Source of the DNA: Kutzneria buriramensis
GTDB lineage: Bacteria; Actinomycetota; Actinomycetes; Mycobacteriales; Pseudonocardiaceae
Direction of reading: 5' to 3'
NCBI RefSeq assembly: GCF_003387475.1
Contig: NZ_QUNO01000017.1
Span: forward strand, 232,628 to 296,627
Length of the DNA: 64,000 nucleotides
The notes beneath the pieces are model-generated. The model was not told where the DNA came from. It did no database searches and was given only the letters and a program-made list of their open reading frames with translations. A program made the translations under genes and the position numbers. Positions 36,729 through 45,984 of this stretch are shown here, piece by piece (the stretch's first letter is position 1; each line of letters starts with the position of its first letter).

Positions 36729-37034
36729 GTCCCCGACCCTCTCGCCCTCCCCGCCCCGACACCACCCTCCACAAGTCCCGTGCCCCCACGAAGACAGCTC
36801 AGCCGCAGCGCCACCGACCCAACGGCGCAACACCAGCAGACAACCGACCCGCACCTAGACAAGGCGCCAGACAACGCAGCCAGGTGCCACACCCCAAACG
36901 GGCATCACCCCACGACAGCCCAAGCGATCACGCAGCACCGCAACGGCAAGGTGAGGTGAGGTGAGGTGAGGTGAGCCAACCACCCATCGCCACAGGCGGC
37001 GGTGGCGGTGGAGCCAGAACACCGATCCCAAGCA
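36729..37034. other. Intergenic stretch with (GTGAG)n microsatellite
   Basis: 306 bases with the phosphatase promoter side and no credible gene. Five perfect tandem GTGAG units occupy 36951-36975. C-rich, A/C-skewed composition on the plus strand. I see no operator or conserved structure. Confidence 0.7.
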
Positions 37035-37365
37035 CCCACCCCATGCAGGCGAGCGAAGCGAAGCCGACCCCCGCCACCACAACGCACCCAGCCAACCGAC
37101 CAAACGGCAACCCCACCACGAACGCAACCCACCAAACCGGGGCCGAGCGAAGCGAAGGCCCGAAGGGGGCGTGGGGGCGAAGCCCCCACATCGGGGGTCT
37201 GGGGGTCGCCCCCCAGATACAAAAGCGGAAAATCCCCGCCCGCGCTTTCCGCGAGCAGGGATCTGCCAATTTGTAGCGGGGACAGGATTTGAACCTGCGA
37301 CCTCTGGGTTATGAGCCCAGCGAGCTACCGAGCTGCTCCACCCCGCGTCGGTAGTTATTACTCTA
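37035..37365. repeat. Duplicated cassette, copy B (repeat element plus initiator tRNA)
   Basis: 331-bp partner of 34864-35198. Differences are confined to the 5' outer section (small indels) and single bases such as GGGATCTG against GGGATCTC. The junctions with unique sequence are sharp: after CTCTA copy A continues GCCGACGCGG and copy B CGGGGTGGTT. Confidence 0.93.
37274..37347 (-). tRNA. Initiator tRNA-fMet (CAT), copy B
   Basis: Same 74-nt sequence as the gene at 35107-35180, with 5' end at 37347 and discriminator at 37274. Same C1/U72 mismatch and GGG/CCC anticodon stem. CCA not encoded. Gene conversion or recent duplication keeps the two identical. Confidence 0.96.
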
Positions 37366-37377
37366 CGGGGTGGTTGC

Positions 37378-37397
37378 CACCTGATGCAAATCAGGTG
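37378..37397 (-). terminator. Short hairpin downstream of UPF0182 gene
   Basis: CACCTGAT-GCAA-ATCAGGTG, a perfect 8-bp stem with a GCAA tetraloop, starts 19 bases past the UPF0182 stop on the minus strand. No T run, but the likely transcript end. Confidence 0.6.
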
Positions 37398-37415
37398 TCG
37401 CTCATGTGTCGGAGG

Positions 37416-40382
37416 TCATCGTCCGCCGGTGGTTGTGGTGGGTGTGCCGGTCTGGCTCTGGGCGGCGGCGAACTCCTTGGTGGCGTCGTCGAGGGCCTTG
37501 TAGGCGTTGCCGAGGGCTTGGAAGTCGCCGCTGGCTTGGGCGTTCTTGATCGCCTGGATGGCCGCGTTGATGTCGTTGACGGCCTTGGTGAGGTTGGGGC
37601 TGGCGCCCGGCCCGCCGCTGCCGGTGGTGCTGGTGGGCGGGGTGCTGGTGCTGGTGGTTCCGCCGCCTCCGCCGTTGCCGCCGCCGGTGGCGGGGGTGGC
37701 GCCGCTGAGTGCTTGGTTGAGGGCGTCGGTGAAGCTGTTGCCGAAGCCGACGCCGCCGTTGTAGCTGACGAGCACTCGGGACAGCTGTGGGTAGGACGTG
37801 TTGGAGTTGCTGCTCTGTTCGACGTAGACGGGTTCGACGTAGAGCAGGCCGCCACCGACGGGCAGGGTCAGCAGGTTGCCGTACTTGATGTTGGTGGTCT
37901 GCTGCCGGAACAGGTTGAGCGCGTTGCCGTTGGTGGTGATGAACTGGGTCTGCATCAGCTTGGGACCGGGTGTCTGGGTGTCGGTCGGCAGCTTGAGCAC
38001 GGTTATCTTGCCGTAGTTGGGTCCTGGGTCCGATGCGACGGACACGTAGGCGGACATGAAGTCACGGCCGAGGAACACGAGCGGGCTGGTGAGCTGGAAA
38101 CTCGCGTTGGCGCCGGGGCTGGCCGGGTTGCTGGACATCACGTAGTACGGCGGCTGCGGCGAGGTCTGCGCCTGGATGGCCTGCACGTTGGTGGGGTTGT
38201 CGACCGCGGTGGGGTCGCTGGGCACGCTCCAGAACCCGACGCTGGAGAAGAAGTTCTGCGGGTTGGTGACGTGGTACTTGGCGAGCAGCCCGCGCTGCAC
38301 CTTGAACAGGTCTTCCGGGTAGCGGAAGTGGGCCCGCAGGGAGTCGCTGATGGCGCTGCTGGGCAGCACGGTGCCGGGGTAGATCGCTTCCCACGCCTTG
38401 AGCACGGGGTCGGTGTCGTCGACGGAGTAGAGCTTCACCTGTCCGGTGTAGGCGTCCACTGTGGCCTTGACGGAGTTGCGGATGTAGCCGACGCCCTGGT
38501 TCTGCTGGCGGGCCGCGCCGTTGCTGTTGAGCGAGTCGGCGGTGGCGTCGCCGAGCTGGGTCTGCTGCGAGTACGGATAGTTGGTGAGCGTGGTGTACCC
38601 GTCGATGATCCATTCGATGTTGCCGTCGACGACGGCCGGGTACGGGTCGCTGTCCAGGGTGAGCCAGGGGGCCACGTTCTTCACGCGGTCCGCCGGGTCC
38701 CGGTAGTACATGATCTTCGAGTTGTCGGTGATGGCCGAGTTGAACAGGATGTTCCGCTCGCCGTAGTACGCCGCGAACACGAGCCGGTTGAACCAGTTGC
38801 CGATGGAGACGCCGCCGCTGCCCTGGTAGGTGTACTTGGTGGAGTCGGTGTCGTATTCCTGGCCCTGGCTGGGGCTCTGCCCGGACGGCGCGCCGACGAT
38901 GGCGTAGTCGTTGGCGTCGCCCTGGAGTTCGCCGTAGTAGATGCGGGGCTGCTCGACGTTGATGGCGCCCTCGCTGACCTTGCCGTCGGAGTTGAGCTCG
39001 CTGACGGTGAAGTCGGGGTAGCCGGTCGGCGTGACGTTGCTGGCCTTGGCCGCGACGAAGCCGTTGCCGTGCGTATAGACGAGGTGCTCGTTGATCCAGT
39101 TCTTCTGGCTGTCCGCGAGCCCGTTGGTGTTCATCTCGCGGGCGGCGACGATGTAGTCGCTGGTGACGCCGTTGACCTTGTAGCGGTCGATGTCGAGCTT
39201 CTGCGGGAAGTCGTAGAAGTTGCGGCCCTGGCGGAACTGCTTGAACGTCGGGTAGAGCACGCTGGGGTCGAGCAGCCGGGCGTTGGACACGGTCGGCACG
39301 TCCGACTTGATCTGGTCGGAGGTCGCGGTCGGGGTGTTGCTGTAGTCCTTGTAGCTGACCTTGTCGTCGCCGAGGCCGAACGCGTCCTTGGTGGCCGCGA
39401 TGTTGTACGAGATCGGCACCGATTCCTTCTCGTTCGCGTTGGGCGCGACGGAGAACTGCTGGAGCACCGCCGGCCAGGCGACGCCGATCAGCAGCGCGGA
39501 CAGCACCAGCAGCGCGGTGGCGATGGCCGGCAGCTGGAGGTTGCGCAGGAACGCGCCGGCGAAGAAGGCGAGCGCGCAGAACACCGCGATGCACAGCAGG
39601 ATCAGTTTGGCCGGCATGACGGCGTTGAGCGCGGTGTAGGTGGCGCCGAACGCCTGCGGGTTGCTCTGCGCGGTCAGCAGGTCGTACCGGTCGAAGAAGT
39701 AGGCGACGGCCTTGAGCAGCACGAAGACGCCGGCGATCACGGAGAGCTGGACTCGGGCCGGGCCGGAGAGCTGGCCGCCGCGGCCGGCGAGCCGGATCGC
39801 GCCGAACAGGTAGTGGGTGATCAGCGCGCCGAAGAAGGACAGCGCGGTCGCGACGAACAGCCAGTTCAGCACCCACTCGTAGAAGGGCAGCGTGAACACG
39901 AAGAAGCCGATGTCGATGTTGAAGATCGGGTCGGTCTTGCCGAAGCTGGTGCCGTGCAGGAAGAGCTGGGCCTCCTGCCAGTCGTTCATCGCGGTGACCG
40001 CGCACAGGAAGCCGATCACCAGCGGGATGCCCAGCCCGAACAGCTTGAGCCGGCGGCTGACGACCATGCGGTAGCGGGAGACCGGGTCGTCGGGCCCGGA
40101 CAGCGGCACGAACACCGGCCGGGTGCGGTAGGCGACGAGCAGGTTGGCCCAGACCAGGCCGCCGAGGACGACGCCGACGACGAGGAACAGCACGAGCTTG
40201 GTGAGCAGCGTCGTGGAGAACACGGACCGGAAGCCGACCTCGCCGAACCAGAGCCAGTCGATGTACGTCGACAGCACCCGGGAGCTGAGGATCAGCCCGA
40301 TCAGGACGATCACCCCGACGATGATCAGGATGCGGCTGCGTCGGGACAACGTGGGTAGTCCGACGGGAGGCCGGTTTGCCAC
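37416..40382 (-). CDS. UPF0182 family large membrane protein
   Basis: 988 residues. Seven N-terminal transmembrane helices (residues ~15-330), beginning RSRILIIVGVIVLIGLILSS with YIDWLWFGEVGFRSVF, a signature of UPF0182. A ~570-residue extracytoplasmic domain follows (for example TNYPYSQQTQLGDATADSLN), then a Gly/Ser/Thr-rich linker (~905-935) and a helical C-terminal segment. The family is conserved across actinobacteria next to the PDZ protease encoded downstream in this window. Function unknown; a cell-envelope role is likely from topology. Confidence 0.93.
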   Translation of the reverse strand: MANRPPVGLPTLSRRSRILIIVGVIVLIGLILSSRVLSTYIDWLWFGEVGFRSVFSTTLLTKLVLFLVVGVVLGGLVWANLLVAYRTRPVFVPLSGPDDPVSRYRMVVSRRLKLFGLGIPLVIGFLCAVTAMNDWQEAQLFLHGTSFGKTDPIFNIDIGFFVFTLPFYEWVLNWLFVATALSFFGALITHYLFGAIRLAGRGGQLSGPARVQLSVIAGVFVLLKAVAYFFDRYDLLTAQSNPQAFGATYTALNAVMPAKLILLCIAVFCALAFFAGAFLRNLQLPAIATALLVLSALLIGVAWPAVLQQFSVAPNANEKESVPISYNIAATKDAFGLGDDKVSYKDYSNTPTATSDQIKSDVPTVSNARLLDPSVLYPTFKQFRQGRNFYDFPQKLDIDRYKVNGVTSDYIVAAREMNTNGLADSQKNWINEHLVYTHGNGFVAAKASNVTPTGYPDFTVSELNSDGKVSEGAINVEQPRIYYGELQGDANDYAIVGAPSGQSPSQGQEYDTDSTKYTYQGSGGVSIGNWFNRLVFAAYYGERNILFNSAITDNSKIMYYRDPADRVKNVAPWLTLDSDPYPAVVDGNIEWIIDGYTTLTNYPYSQQTQLGDATADSLNSNGAARQQNQGVGYIRNSVKATVDAYTGQVKLYSVDDTDPVLKAWEAIYPGTVLPSSAISDSLRAHFRYPEDLFKVQRGLLAKYHVTNPQNFFSSVGFWSVPSDPTAVDNPTNVQAIQAQTSPQPPYYVMSSNPASPGANASFQLTSPLVFLGRDFMSAYVSVASDPGPNYGKITVLKLPTDTQTPGPKLMQTQFITTNGNALNLFRQQTTNIKYGNLLTLPVGGGLLYVEPVYVEQSSNSNTSYPQLSRVLVSYNGGVGFGNSFTDALNQALSGATPATGGGNGGGGGTTSTSTPPTSTTGSGGPGASPNLTKAVNDINAAIQAIKNAQASGDFQALGNAYKALDDATKEFAAAQSQTGTPTTTTGGR

Positions 40383-40546
40383 GGGGCACGCTCCTACGGT
40401 TGCGGTCGGCGTAACGCGGACGCGACCCTGCCGGGCCCCGCCACCTGTGACAACTCTACGGACGGTGTCCTGAGTTCCACGGGCGGGACACCCGCGTGGG
40501 CGGGCGGTCGCCGGAAGTGTCGGGGCCGGATGGGACGATGGGGGGC

Positions 40547-41089
40547 GTGCCTTCTGTTGACGACACCGACGAGACCCGGCCGACGCTGCTGCCCGCGCTG
40601 GCCCGCGAGGTCGAGGAGTTCGTCTCGGCCGCCGGCTGGGACCAGGCGCCGCAGCTGTTCGCGCTGGTCCCGACGGCCGAGCTGATCGCCCAGCAGCCGG
40701 AGCTGCGGATGCAGCTGGATCCGGCGGCCGCGCTCACGCCGATCGCGCAGGAGGAGCTGCCCGGCGAGGACCTGGGCGACGCGCTGGCCAGCATCGTGTG
40801 GCCGGAGGCCGTGACCGGCTGCGCCGTCGCGCAGGAGATCGTCGTGCTGCCGCCCGACGCCGAGGCGGAGATCGACTCGGTCGCCGGCGACTCGAACGTG
40901 CTGCACCGGGTGGCCGCCGAGCACCCGCAGCGCCGGGAGGCCCGGCTGGTGGCCGCCGTGCTGCGGGACGGCACCGCGGCCTGCGTGCTGCGGCTGCGCG
41001 GCGACCAGACCCGCCCGGACGAGATCGTCGAGCACCCCGAGCTGGCCCCCAACCTCACCGGCGCCCTGCTCCAGACCCTCCGGCCCTGA
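40547..41089 (+). CDS. PPA1309 family protein
   Basis: 180 residues from GTG 40547; ATG 40538 (three codons longer) cannot be excluded, as both have weak ribosome binding sites. The segments LPALAREVEEFVSAAGWDQA, PQLFALVPTAELI and HPQRREARLVAAVLRDGTAA match the PPA1309 family, conserved in actinobacteria. A soluble acidic protein with no catalytic motif I can see. Divergent from UPF0182 and convergent with the PDZ protease gene. Confidence 0.82.
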   Translation: MPSVDDTDETRPTLLPALAREVEEFVSAAGWDQAPQLFALVPTAELIAQQPELRMQLDPAAALTPIAQEELPGEDLGDALASIVWPEAVTGCAVAQEIVVLPPDAEAEIDSVAGDSNVLHRVAAEHPQRREARLVAAVLRDGTAACVLRLRGDQTRPDEIVEHPELAPNLTGALLQTLRP

Positions 41090-41096
41090 CCGCGAC

Positions 41097-41151
41097 TGCC
41101 ACGAAGGCCGCATTCGTCCCGTCCCGCGGGATGAATGCGGCCTTCGTGGCA
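41097..41151. terminator. Long palindrome between PPA1309 and PDZ protease genes
   Basis: A 24-bp stem with one G-T pair (TGCCACGAAGGCCGCATTCG ... GAATGCGGCCTTCGTGGCA) and a 7-base loop fills the gap between two convergent stops. Serves as bidirectional terminator. Its CGAAGGCCGC core recurs at 50129-50170 and, permuted, at 53477-53519 and 43974-44018. Confidence 0.85.
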
Positions 41152-41158
41152 TCCGGGT

Positions 41159-42253
41159 TCAGCAGCCGGTGGTGGGCTTGCCTGCCTTGAGCGCCTGGAG
41201 CGAGCTGACGGCGTCGGACAGCGTGCCGACCTTGATCAGCTTCAGGCCGTCCGGCGCGTGCTCCTTGGCCTCGGTGCAGTTGTCGGACGGCACGAGGAAC
41301 GCCGTGGCGCCGGCCTCCTTGGCGGCGATCATCTTGAACGGGATGCCGCCGATCGGCTTGACGTTGCCCTGGTCGTCGATCTCGCCGGTGCCGGCGATGA
41401 CGCCGCCGTTGTCCAGGTTGTCCGGCGTCAGCTTGTCGATGATGCTCAGCGCGAAGATCAGGCCGGCGGACGGGCCGCCGACGTCGGCGAGGCTGATCTT
41501 GACCTGGAAGTTCACGTCCGGCCGGTCGATCGGGCCGATGCCCATGAAGCCCCAGGCCCGGTCGTCGCTGTGCCCGAGGGTGATGGTCGCGGTCTGCTCG
41601 GCGGCGTTGTTGCGCTGGAAGGTGACCGGCACCGCCTGCCCGGGCTTGGTGTTCTTGAGCGCGTCCTGCACCTGCTGCGAGGTGGTCACCTTGGCGCCGT
41701 TCACGGCCAGCAGCCGGTCGCCCGCGTTGAGCACGCCGGTCACCGGGCTGCCCTTGGTGATCGAGCCGACCAGCACCTTCATCGGGTAGCCGAGGTAGCG
41801 CAGCGCCGCGACCTGGGCGTTGGACTGCGAGTCGGTGAACTGCTGCACGTTCTCCTTCTGCACGTCCTGCTGCGACTCGCCGGGCTTGAAGTACTCCTCG
41901 CGCGGCGCCAGCGAGTAGCGGCCCGACGCCCACAGCCCCAGCGCGCCGAACAGCGTGACGCTGTCGGTCAGCGACACCGTCGTCATGCGCAGCTGCCCCT
42001 TGGTGGGGAACGTGTTCTGGCCCTGCACGGAGATCACCGTGGTGCCGTCCACGCTGCCGAGGGTGTTGAAGGTCGGGCCGGGGCCGATCGCCACGTACGG
42101 GATCGACACCACCCCACCGAGCAGTCCGATGGCCGCGACGAGCACGAAGCTCCACACCAGAGTCCAGGTCCGGCGGCCGGGGCCGCCGCGGCGCGGGCGT
42201 GGGAGCTGCGGCTCAGCGGTGTCCTGATCGGGCCGCTCAGTTTGCTGACTCAC
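41159..42253 (-). CDS. PDZ-domain serine protease, YlbL/Lon-like S16 type
   Basis: 364 residues from GTG 42253. A signal-anchor helix (~35-58, WSFVLVAAIGLLGGVVSIPY) places the rest outside. A PDZ domain (~190-260: SPVTGVLNAGDRLLAVNGAK) precedes a Lon-proteolytic-like domain with the Ser in VGGPSAGLIFALS and the Lys in GIPFKMIAAKEAGA forming the Ser-Lys dyad. Neighbour of UPF0182 and Zincin_2 genes as in mycobacteria. The long in-frame upstream extension lies across the divergent promoter and is not coding. Confidence 0.9.
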   Translation of the reverse strand: MSQQTERPDQDTAEPQLPRPRRGGPGRRTWTLVWSFVLVAAIGLLGGVVSIPYVAIGPGPTFNTLGSVDGTTVISVQGQNTFPTKGQLRMTTVSLTDSVTLFGALGLWASGRYSLAPREEYFKPGESQQDVQKENVQQFTDSQSNAQVAALRYLGYPMKVLVGSITKGSPVTGVLNAGDRLLAVNGAKVTTSQQVQDALKNTKPGQAVPVTFQRNNAAEQTATITLGHSDDRAWGFMGIGPIDRPDVNFQVKISLADVGGPSAGLIFALSIIDKLTPDNLDNGGVIAGTGEIDDQGNVKPIGGIPFKMIAAKEAGATAFLVPSDNCTEAKEHAPDGLKLIKVGTLSDAVSSLQALKAGKPTTGC

Positions 42254-42530
42254 GACCCGACAGGGTACGGGCTCGCCTGTGAGAGGCTTGTAGGTGTGGT
42301 TGTGGCCGTGTCCATGCCGCCCGTTCCGGGCGGGGCTCGGCCGCTCGTGACCGGTGCCTTCCCTGACCGGATTTCGACCGCTCGCGTCGGCTCGGGCGGT
42401 GGGTGCGTCGGGTGGCGAGCGATCAAAATCCGGCGACGGTCCAGGCACCGGCGCGGCCTCGCACACCGGGTGGTTCGGCGTTCGCCCAGCGCGCAGAGTC
42501 TGGCCCCGGGCGGCCGCGTACCGTGGAGAC

Positions 42531-43877
42531 ATGACCGATCTGCCGTTCGGGTTCAATCCGTCACCGAACCCTGACGACCGCGGCGAGGGCTCCTCCGGCG
42601 GCGGCAACACACCGCCCGGGGGCATGCCGCCCGGGGGCGTCCCCTTCGACATGGGCCAGCTCGGCCAGATGCTCAGTCAGCTGGGTCAGATGCTCAGCCA
42701 GGCGCAGTCATCGGGCGGTGGGCCGGTCAACTACGAGCTGGCCAAGCAGATCGCGCTCCAGCAGCTGGCCCAGTCCGGCGGCGCCGCCGGCGCCGACCAG
42801 TCCAAGGCCGTCGCGGACGCCGTGCACCTCGCCGAGATGTGGCTCGACCCGGTGACGTCGCTGCCGGCCGGCACCCGCGTCAGCAAGGCGTGGTCGGCCA
42901 CCGACTGGGTGAACGAGACGCTGTCGACCTGGCAGCGGCTGTTCGACCCGGTGGCCCAGCGGGTGTCCGGCGCCTGGGTGGACGCGCTGCCCGAGGAGGC
43001 CAAGGCCGCGGCCGGCCCGATGCTGGCGATGGTCGGCCAGATGGGTGGCATGGCGTTCGGTTCCCAGCTCGGCAACGCCCTGGCGCAGCTCGCCGCCGAA
43101 GTCCTCACCTCGACCGAGGTCGGGCTGCCGCTCGGCCCGGAGGGCACTGCCGCGCTGCTGCCGGCCAACATCGAGAAGTTCACCGGCGGCCTGGAGCGGC
43201 CGGCCAGCGAGGTCCTCGTGTTCCTGGCCGCCCGCGAGGCCGCGCACCAGCGGTTGTTCGCGCACGTGCCGTGGCTGCGGCAGCGGCTGATGGCCACCGT
43301 CGAGGAGTTCGCCCGGGGCATCAAGGTCGACACCGGCGCGCTGGAGCAGCTGGCCACCCAGGTCGACCCGAGCAACCCGGCGAGCATCGAGGAGGCCATG
43401 AAGTCCGGCCTGCTCGAGCCGCAGACGACGCCCGAGCAGAAGGCCGCGCTGACCCGGTTGGAGACGCTGTTGGCCCTGGTCGAGGGCTGGGTCGACGTGG
43501 TCGTCGCCGACGCCGTCGGCGAGCGGCTGCCGGGCGCCGAGGCGCTGCGCGAGACGCTCCGCCGCCGCCGGGCCAGCGGCGGACCGGCCGAGCAGACCTT
43601 CGCCACCCTCGTCGGCCTGGAGCTGCGGCCCCGTCGGCTGCGGGCCGCGGCGGCGCTGTGGCGGCTGGTCGGCGACCAGCACGGCATCGAGCGCCGGGAC
43701 GGCATCTGGGCGCACCCGGACCTCGTGCCCACCGCCGAGGACCTCGACGACCCGATGGAGTTCGCGGAGCGCCTGGGCGGCGGCGCCGAGCTGGGCGACG
43801 ATCCGATCGCGGAGCTGGAGCGCACCGAGCGCGAGGAGAAGGAACGCGGCGAGGGCGGCTCCCCGCAGGAGAGCTGA
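42531..43877 (+). CDS. Zincin_2-type zinc-dependent metalloprotease (putative hydrolase)
   Basis: 448 residues. The N-terminal ~60 residues are Gly/Pro/Gln-rich and disordered. The core contains GPMLAMVGQMGGMAFGSQLG, LPANIEKFT and VFLAAREAAHQRLFAHVPWL, the equivalent of the metal-binding helix, here with REAAH instead of a full HExxH. VEGWVDVVVADAVGERLPGA is a further family block. This matches the actinobacterial putative-hydrolase/F420-associated family (TIGR03624/Zincin_2). With Glu of HExxH position displaced, catalysis is uncertain. ATG 42531. Confidence 0.85.
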   Translation: MTDLPFGFNPSPNPDDRGEGSSGGGNTPPGGMPPGGVPFDMGQLGQMLSQLGQMLSQAQSSGGGPVNYELAKQIALQQLAQSGGAAGADQSKAVADAVHLAEMWLDPVTSLPAGTRVSKAWSATDWVNETLSTWQRLFDPVAQRVSGAWVDALPEEAKAAAGPMLAMVGQMGGMAFGSQLGNALAQLAAEVLTSTEVGLPLGPEGTAALLPANIEKFTGGLERPASEVLVFLAAREAAHQRLFAHVPWLRQRLMATVEEFARGIKVDTGALEQLATQVDPSNPASIEEAMKSGLLEPQTTPEQKAALTRLETLLALVEGWVDVVVADAVGERLPGAEALRETLRRRRASGGPAEQTFATLVGLELRPRRLRAAAALWRLVGDQHGIERRDGIWAHPDLVPTAEDLDDPMEFAERLGGGAELGDDPIAELERTEREEKERGEGGSPQES

Positions 43878-43898
43878 CCCCGCAAGAACGGACTGCAA

Positions 43899-43929
43899 GC
43901 GATGGCCCGGCCTCGTGCCGGGCCATCGC
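43899..43929 (+). terminator. Terminator after Zincin_2 gene
   Basis: GCGATGGCCCGGC pairs with GCCGGGCCATCGC around a CTCGT loop. A second, weaker pairing (CGAATGC at 43974-43980 with GCATTCG at 44012-44018) follows before the convergent gene. Confidence 0.8.
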
Positions 43930-44037
43930 CATGTCCCGACCGGTGGGGCCGGCGGAGCCAGTCGGCTCGGCACCGAATGCGTGATGCCTGGCCGCTGGCG
44001 CCGCGAATGCGGCATTCGTGTCACCTGAACGCCGCCC

Positions 44038-44568
44038 TCAGTCCTCCTCGGTGATGCCCCAGCCCGCCGCCGCCGACAGGCCCTCCAGGTAGCCGACCGC
44101 CCGGTCGGTCCGGGGATAGTCGCGCACCAGCTTCCAGAAGTTGGGCCCGTGTCCGGGCACCAACAGGTGCGTCAACTCGTGCACCAGCACGTAGTCGAGC
44201 ACCCAGGACGGCACCTCACGCAGCCGCTCGCTCACCCTGATCGTGCCGTCGGCCGGAGTGCAGGACGCCCATCGCGTCCGCATCGGCGGCACCCATCGCA
44301 CGCTCTTGGGCGTCGCCCGGTTACCCAGATGTCGCGCCGAGAGTTCGGCGCACCGCGTCAGCAACGCCTCGTCCGACGTTCGTGCCGGCGACCTGCGGCG
44401 GGTCTCGCTCCGCTGTAGACGCGCCAGCATCTCAGCCACCCAGTGCTCCTCCTCGGCCCTGGTCATCTGGGCCGGGAGCAGCACGATGACCGTGTCACCC
44501 TCCCGATATGCCGTCACCGTGCGACGACGTCGCCGGCTGCGGCGAACCTCCACCTGTGGATCAGCCAC
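44038..44568 (-). CDS. M48/YgjP-like metallopeptidase (DUF45)
   Basis: 176 residues from GTG 44568; the frame stays open much further upstream but without coding logic. The core is RWASCTPADGTIRVSERLRE, then YVLVHELTHLLVPGHGPNFW: HELTH supplies the HExxH zinc site and the later His in GHGPNFW the third ligand. This is the YgjP/WLM-type peptidase fold. Cytosolic, no signal. Its role in the conserved gene block is unknown. Confidence 0.85.
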   Translation of the reverse strand: MADPQVEVRRSRRRRRTVTAYREGDTVIVLLPAQMTRAEEEHWVAEMLARLQRSETRRRSPARTSDEALLTRCAELSARHLGNRATPKSVRWVPPMRTRWASCTPADGTIRVSERLREVPSWVLDYVLVHELTHLLVPGHGPNFWKLVRDYPRTDRAVGYLEGLSAAAGWGITEED

Positions 44569-44895
44569 GCGTTCACGGTAAGGCCATGCACTGACAATTC
44601 GACCCGACTCGTGGCGGTCCGCACTGCGACCCGCCCTCGGATCCCTCTCCGGGGTGGTCGGGAGGTACCGACCCGGCACCCCGGGTTTCCGCAGCTGGAC
44701 AGGGCTGTTCGGGCCACCGCCCGGACACTCGGAACGACCTCGGGCGGGCGTGTCAAGTGCGGTAAGCGAGCGGCGAACGCGATAAATAGTCCGATTCCGA
44801 CGCCCTGTCAATCGACCGATCGTGAACTGTGGACTGCCCACCCGGCCGGTGGACAACCGTTTGTCGGCCATCGGCGTCCCTGCGAGCCTGCGGCT
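44569..44895. other. Divergent intergenic region between M48-like and ThiF-like genes
   Basis: 327 bases without a credible gene. The only AT-rich piece is GATAAATAG around 44781-44789, a plausible -10 region for the plus-strand gene. No clear dyad operator seen. Confidence 0.5.
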
Positions 44896-45984
44896 ATGGA
44901 CGAGACACCGGAACAACCCGCCCCCGAGCTGCCCAGACGGCCCCGGGTGCTGCCCGGGCTGGCGGTGCTGCGGCGCACCGAGCACGAGGTGCAGATCGGC
45001 ATCGACCCCCGCCACGGCGTGCTGATCGACGGCATCAGCGAGGACCTGATCGCGCTGCTGCCGGCCCTGGACGGCCAGGCGACCGTGCCGGAGCTGCTGG
45101 ACCGCTTCGGCACGGACGAGCGGGCCCGGCGGGCGGCGACGGCCATGCTGACGTCGCTGGCCGACGCTGGCCTGCTCGATGACGCCTCGCCGGCCGATGG
45201 CGGTGCCGCCGCACACACGCCGGCCCGCCTGTCGGCGGACGCGACGGCATGGGCGCTGCGGACCGGCAACCCCCGACGCCGGCTCGCGGCCGGCCGGCGG
45301 CAGGCCGCCGTCGTGGTCCGCGGCGAGGGACGGCTCGGCGTCGCCATCGCCTGCCTCCTGGCGGCCGCCGGCGTCGGCTGGGTCGACTTCGGCGCGGTCG
45401 GCAAGGTACGGGCCGAGGACACCGGCACCGGATACCTCGACACCGATGTCGACATGCCACGTCAGGAGGCGGGCGTGGCCGCCATCCACCGGTCGGTCTG
45501 CGACGCGAGGACCGGCCCGCTGCCGCCCGCCCGCAAACCCGACCTCGCCGTGCTCACCGACCTGGTGGTGCCGTCGCCGAGCATGATCGCTCCACTGCAC
45601 GCCGAGGGCGTGCCGTACATGCTGGTCCGGATGCGGGACGGCACCGGCGTGGTCGGCCCGTTGATCGTTCCGGGCCGGACGAGCTGCCCGCACTGCATGG
45701 ATCTCCAGCGCGCCGACCTGGACCCGGCCTGGCCGGCGTTGGCGCTCCAGCTCGCGGGCCGGCTGCAACCCGCCGAACTGGCCGCCACGCACGCGGCCGC
45801 CGGCCTCGCGGTGGCGCAGGCGCTGCAGACGCTGGACTGGTGGCTGACCGGCGAGGGCGTGCCGGCGCTGTGGAACACCAGCGTGGAGATCGACCCGGTG
45901 GCCGCCACCATGACCAACCGACCGTGGGATCCGCACCCCGACTGCCGCTGCGGCGCGGCGCGGGCGGAGGAGGCTAGCGTGTAG
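44896..45984 (+). CDS. ThiF/TOMM-cyclodehydratase-like protein
   Basis: 362 residues. The N-terminal ~90 residues (LPRRPRVLPGLAVLRRTEHE, then IGIDPRHGVLIDGI) look like the peptide-clamp winged helix of TOMM/RiPP enzymes. The middle is an E1/ThiF-like Rossmann fold with a degenerate nucleotide loop (VVVRGEGRLGVAIACLLAAA). Cysteines 264, 267 (CPHC) and 350, 352 (CRC) would form the zinc site typical of this family. No YcaO, precursor peptide or dehydrogenase gene is nearby. In mycobacteria the equivalent gene also stands alone in this block, so it may not make a RiPP at all. ATG 44896. Confidence 0.8.
   Translation: MDETPEQPAPELPRRPRVLPGLAVLRRTEHEVQIGIDPRHGVLIDGISEDLIALLPALDGQATVPELLDRFGTDERARRAATAMLTSLADAGLLDDASPADGGAAAHTPARLSADATAWALRTGNPRRRLAAGRRQAAVVVRGEGRLGVAIACLLAAAGVGWVDFGAVGKVRAEDTGTGYLDTDVDMPRQEAGVAAIHRSVCDARTGPLPPARKPDLAVLTDLVVPSPSMIAPLHAEGVPYMLVRMRDGTGVVGPLIVPGRTSCPHCMDLQRADLDPAWPALALQLAGRLQPAELAATHAAAGLAVAQALQTLDWWLTGEGVPALWNTSVEIDPVAATMTNRPWDPHPDCRCGAARAEEASV

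Noticed and set aside
36951..36975. Five tandem GTGAG units
   Set aside because: A simple microsatellite in non-coding DNA with no linked structure.
4799..38465. GTCCAC(A/T)GTGG motif occurring near 4800, 5768, 17981, 25170 and 38455
   Set aside because: Five occurrences of a short near-palindrome; mildly more than I would expect, but most lie within coding sequence and can reflect codon preference. No consistent placement.
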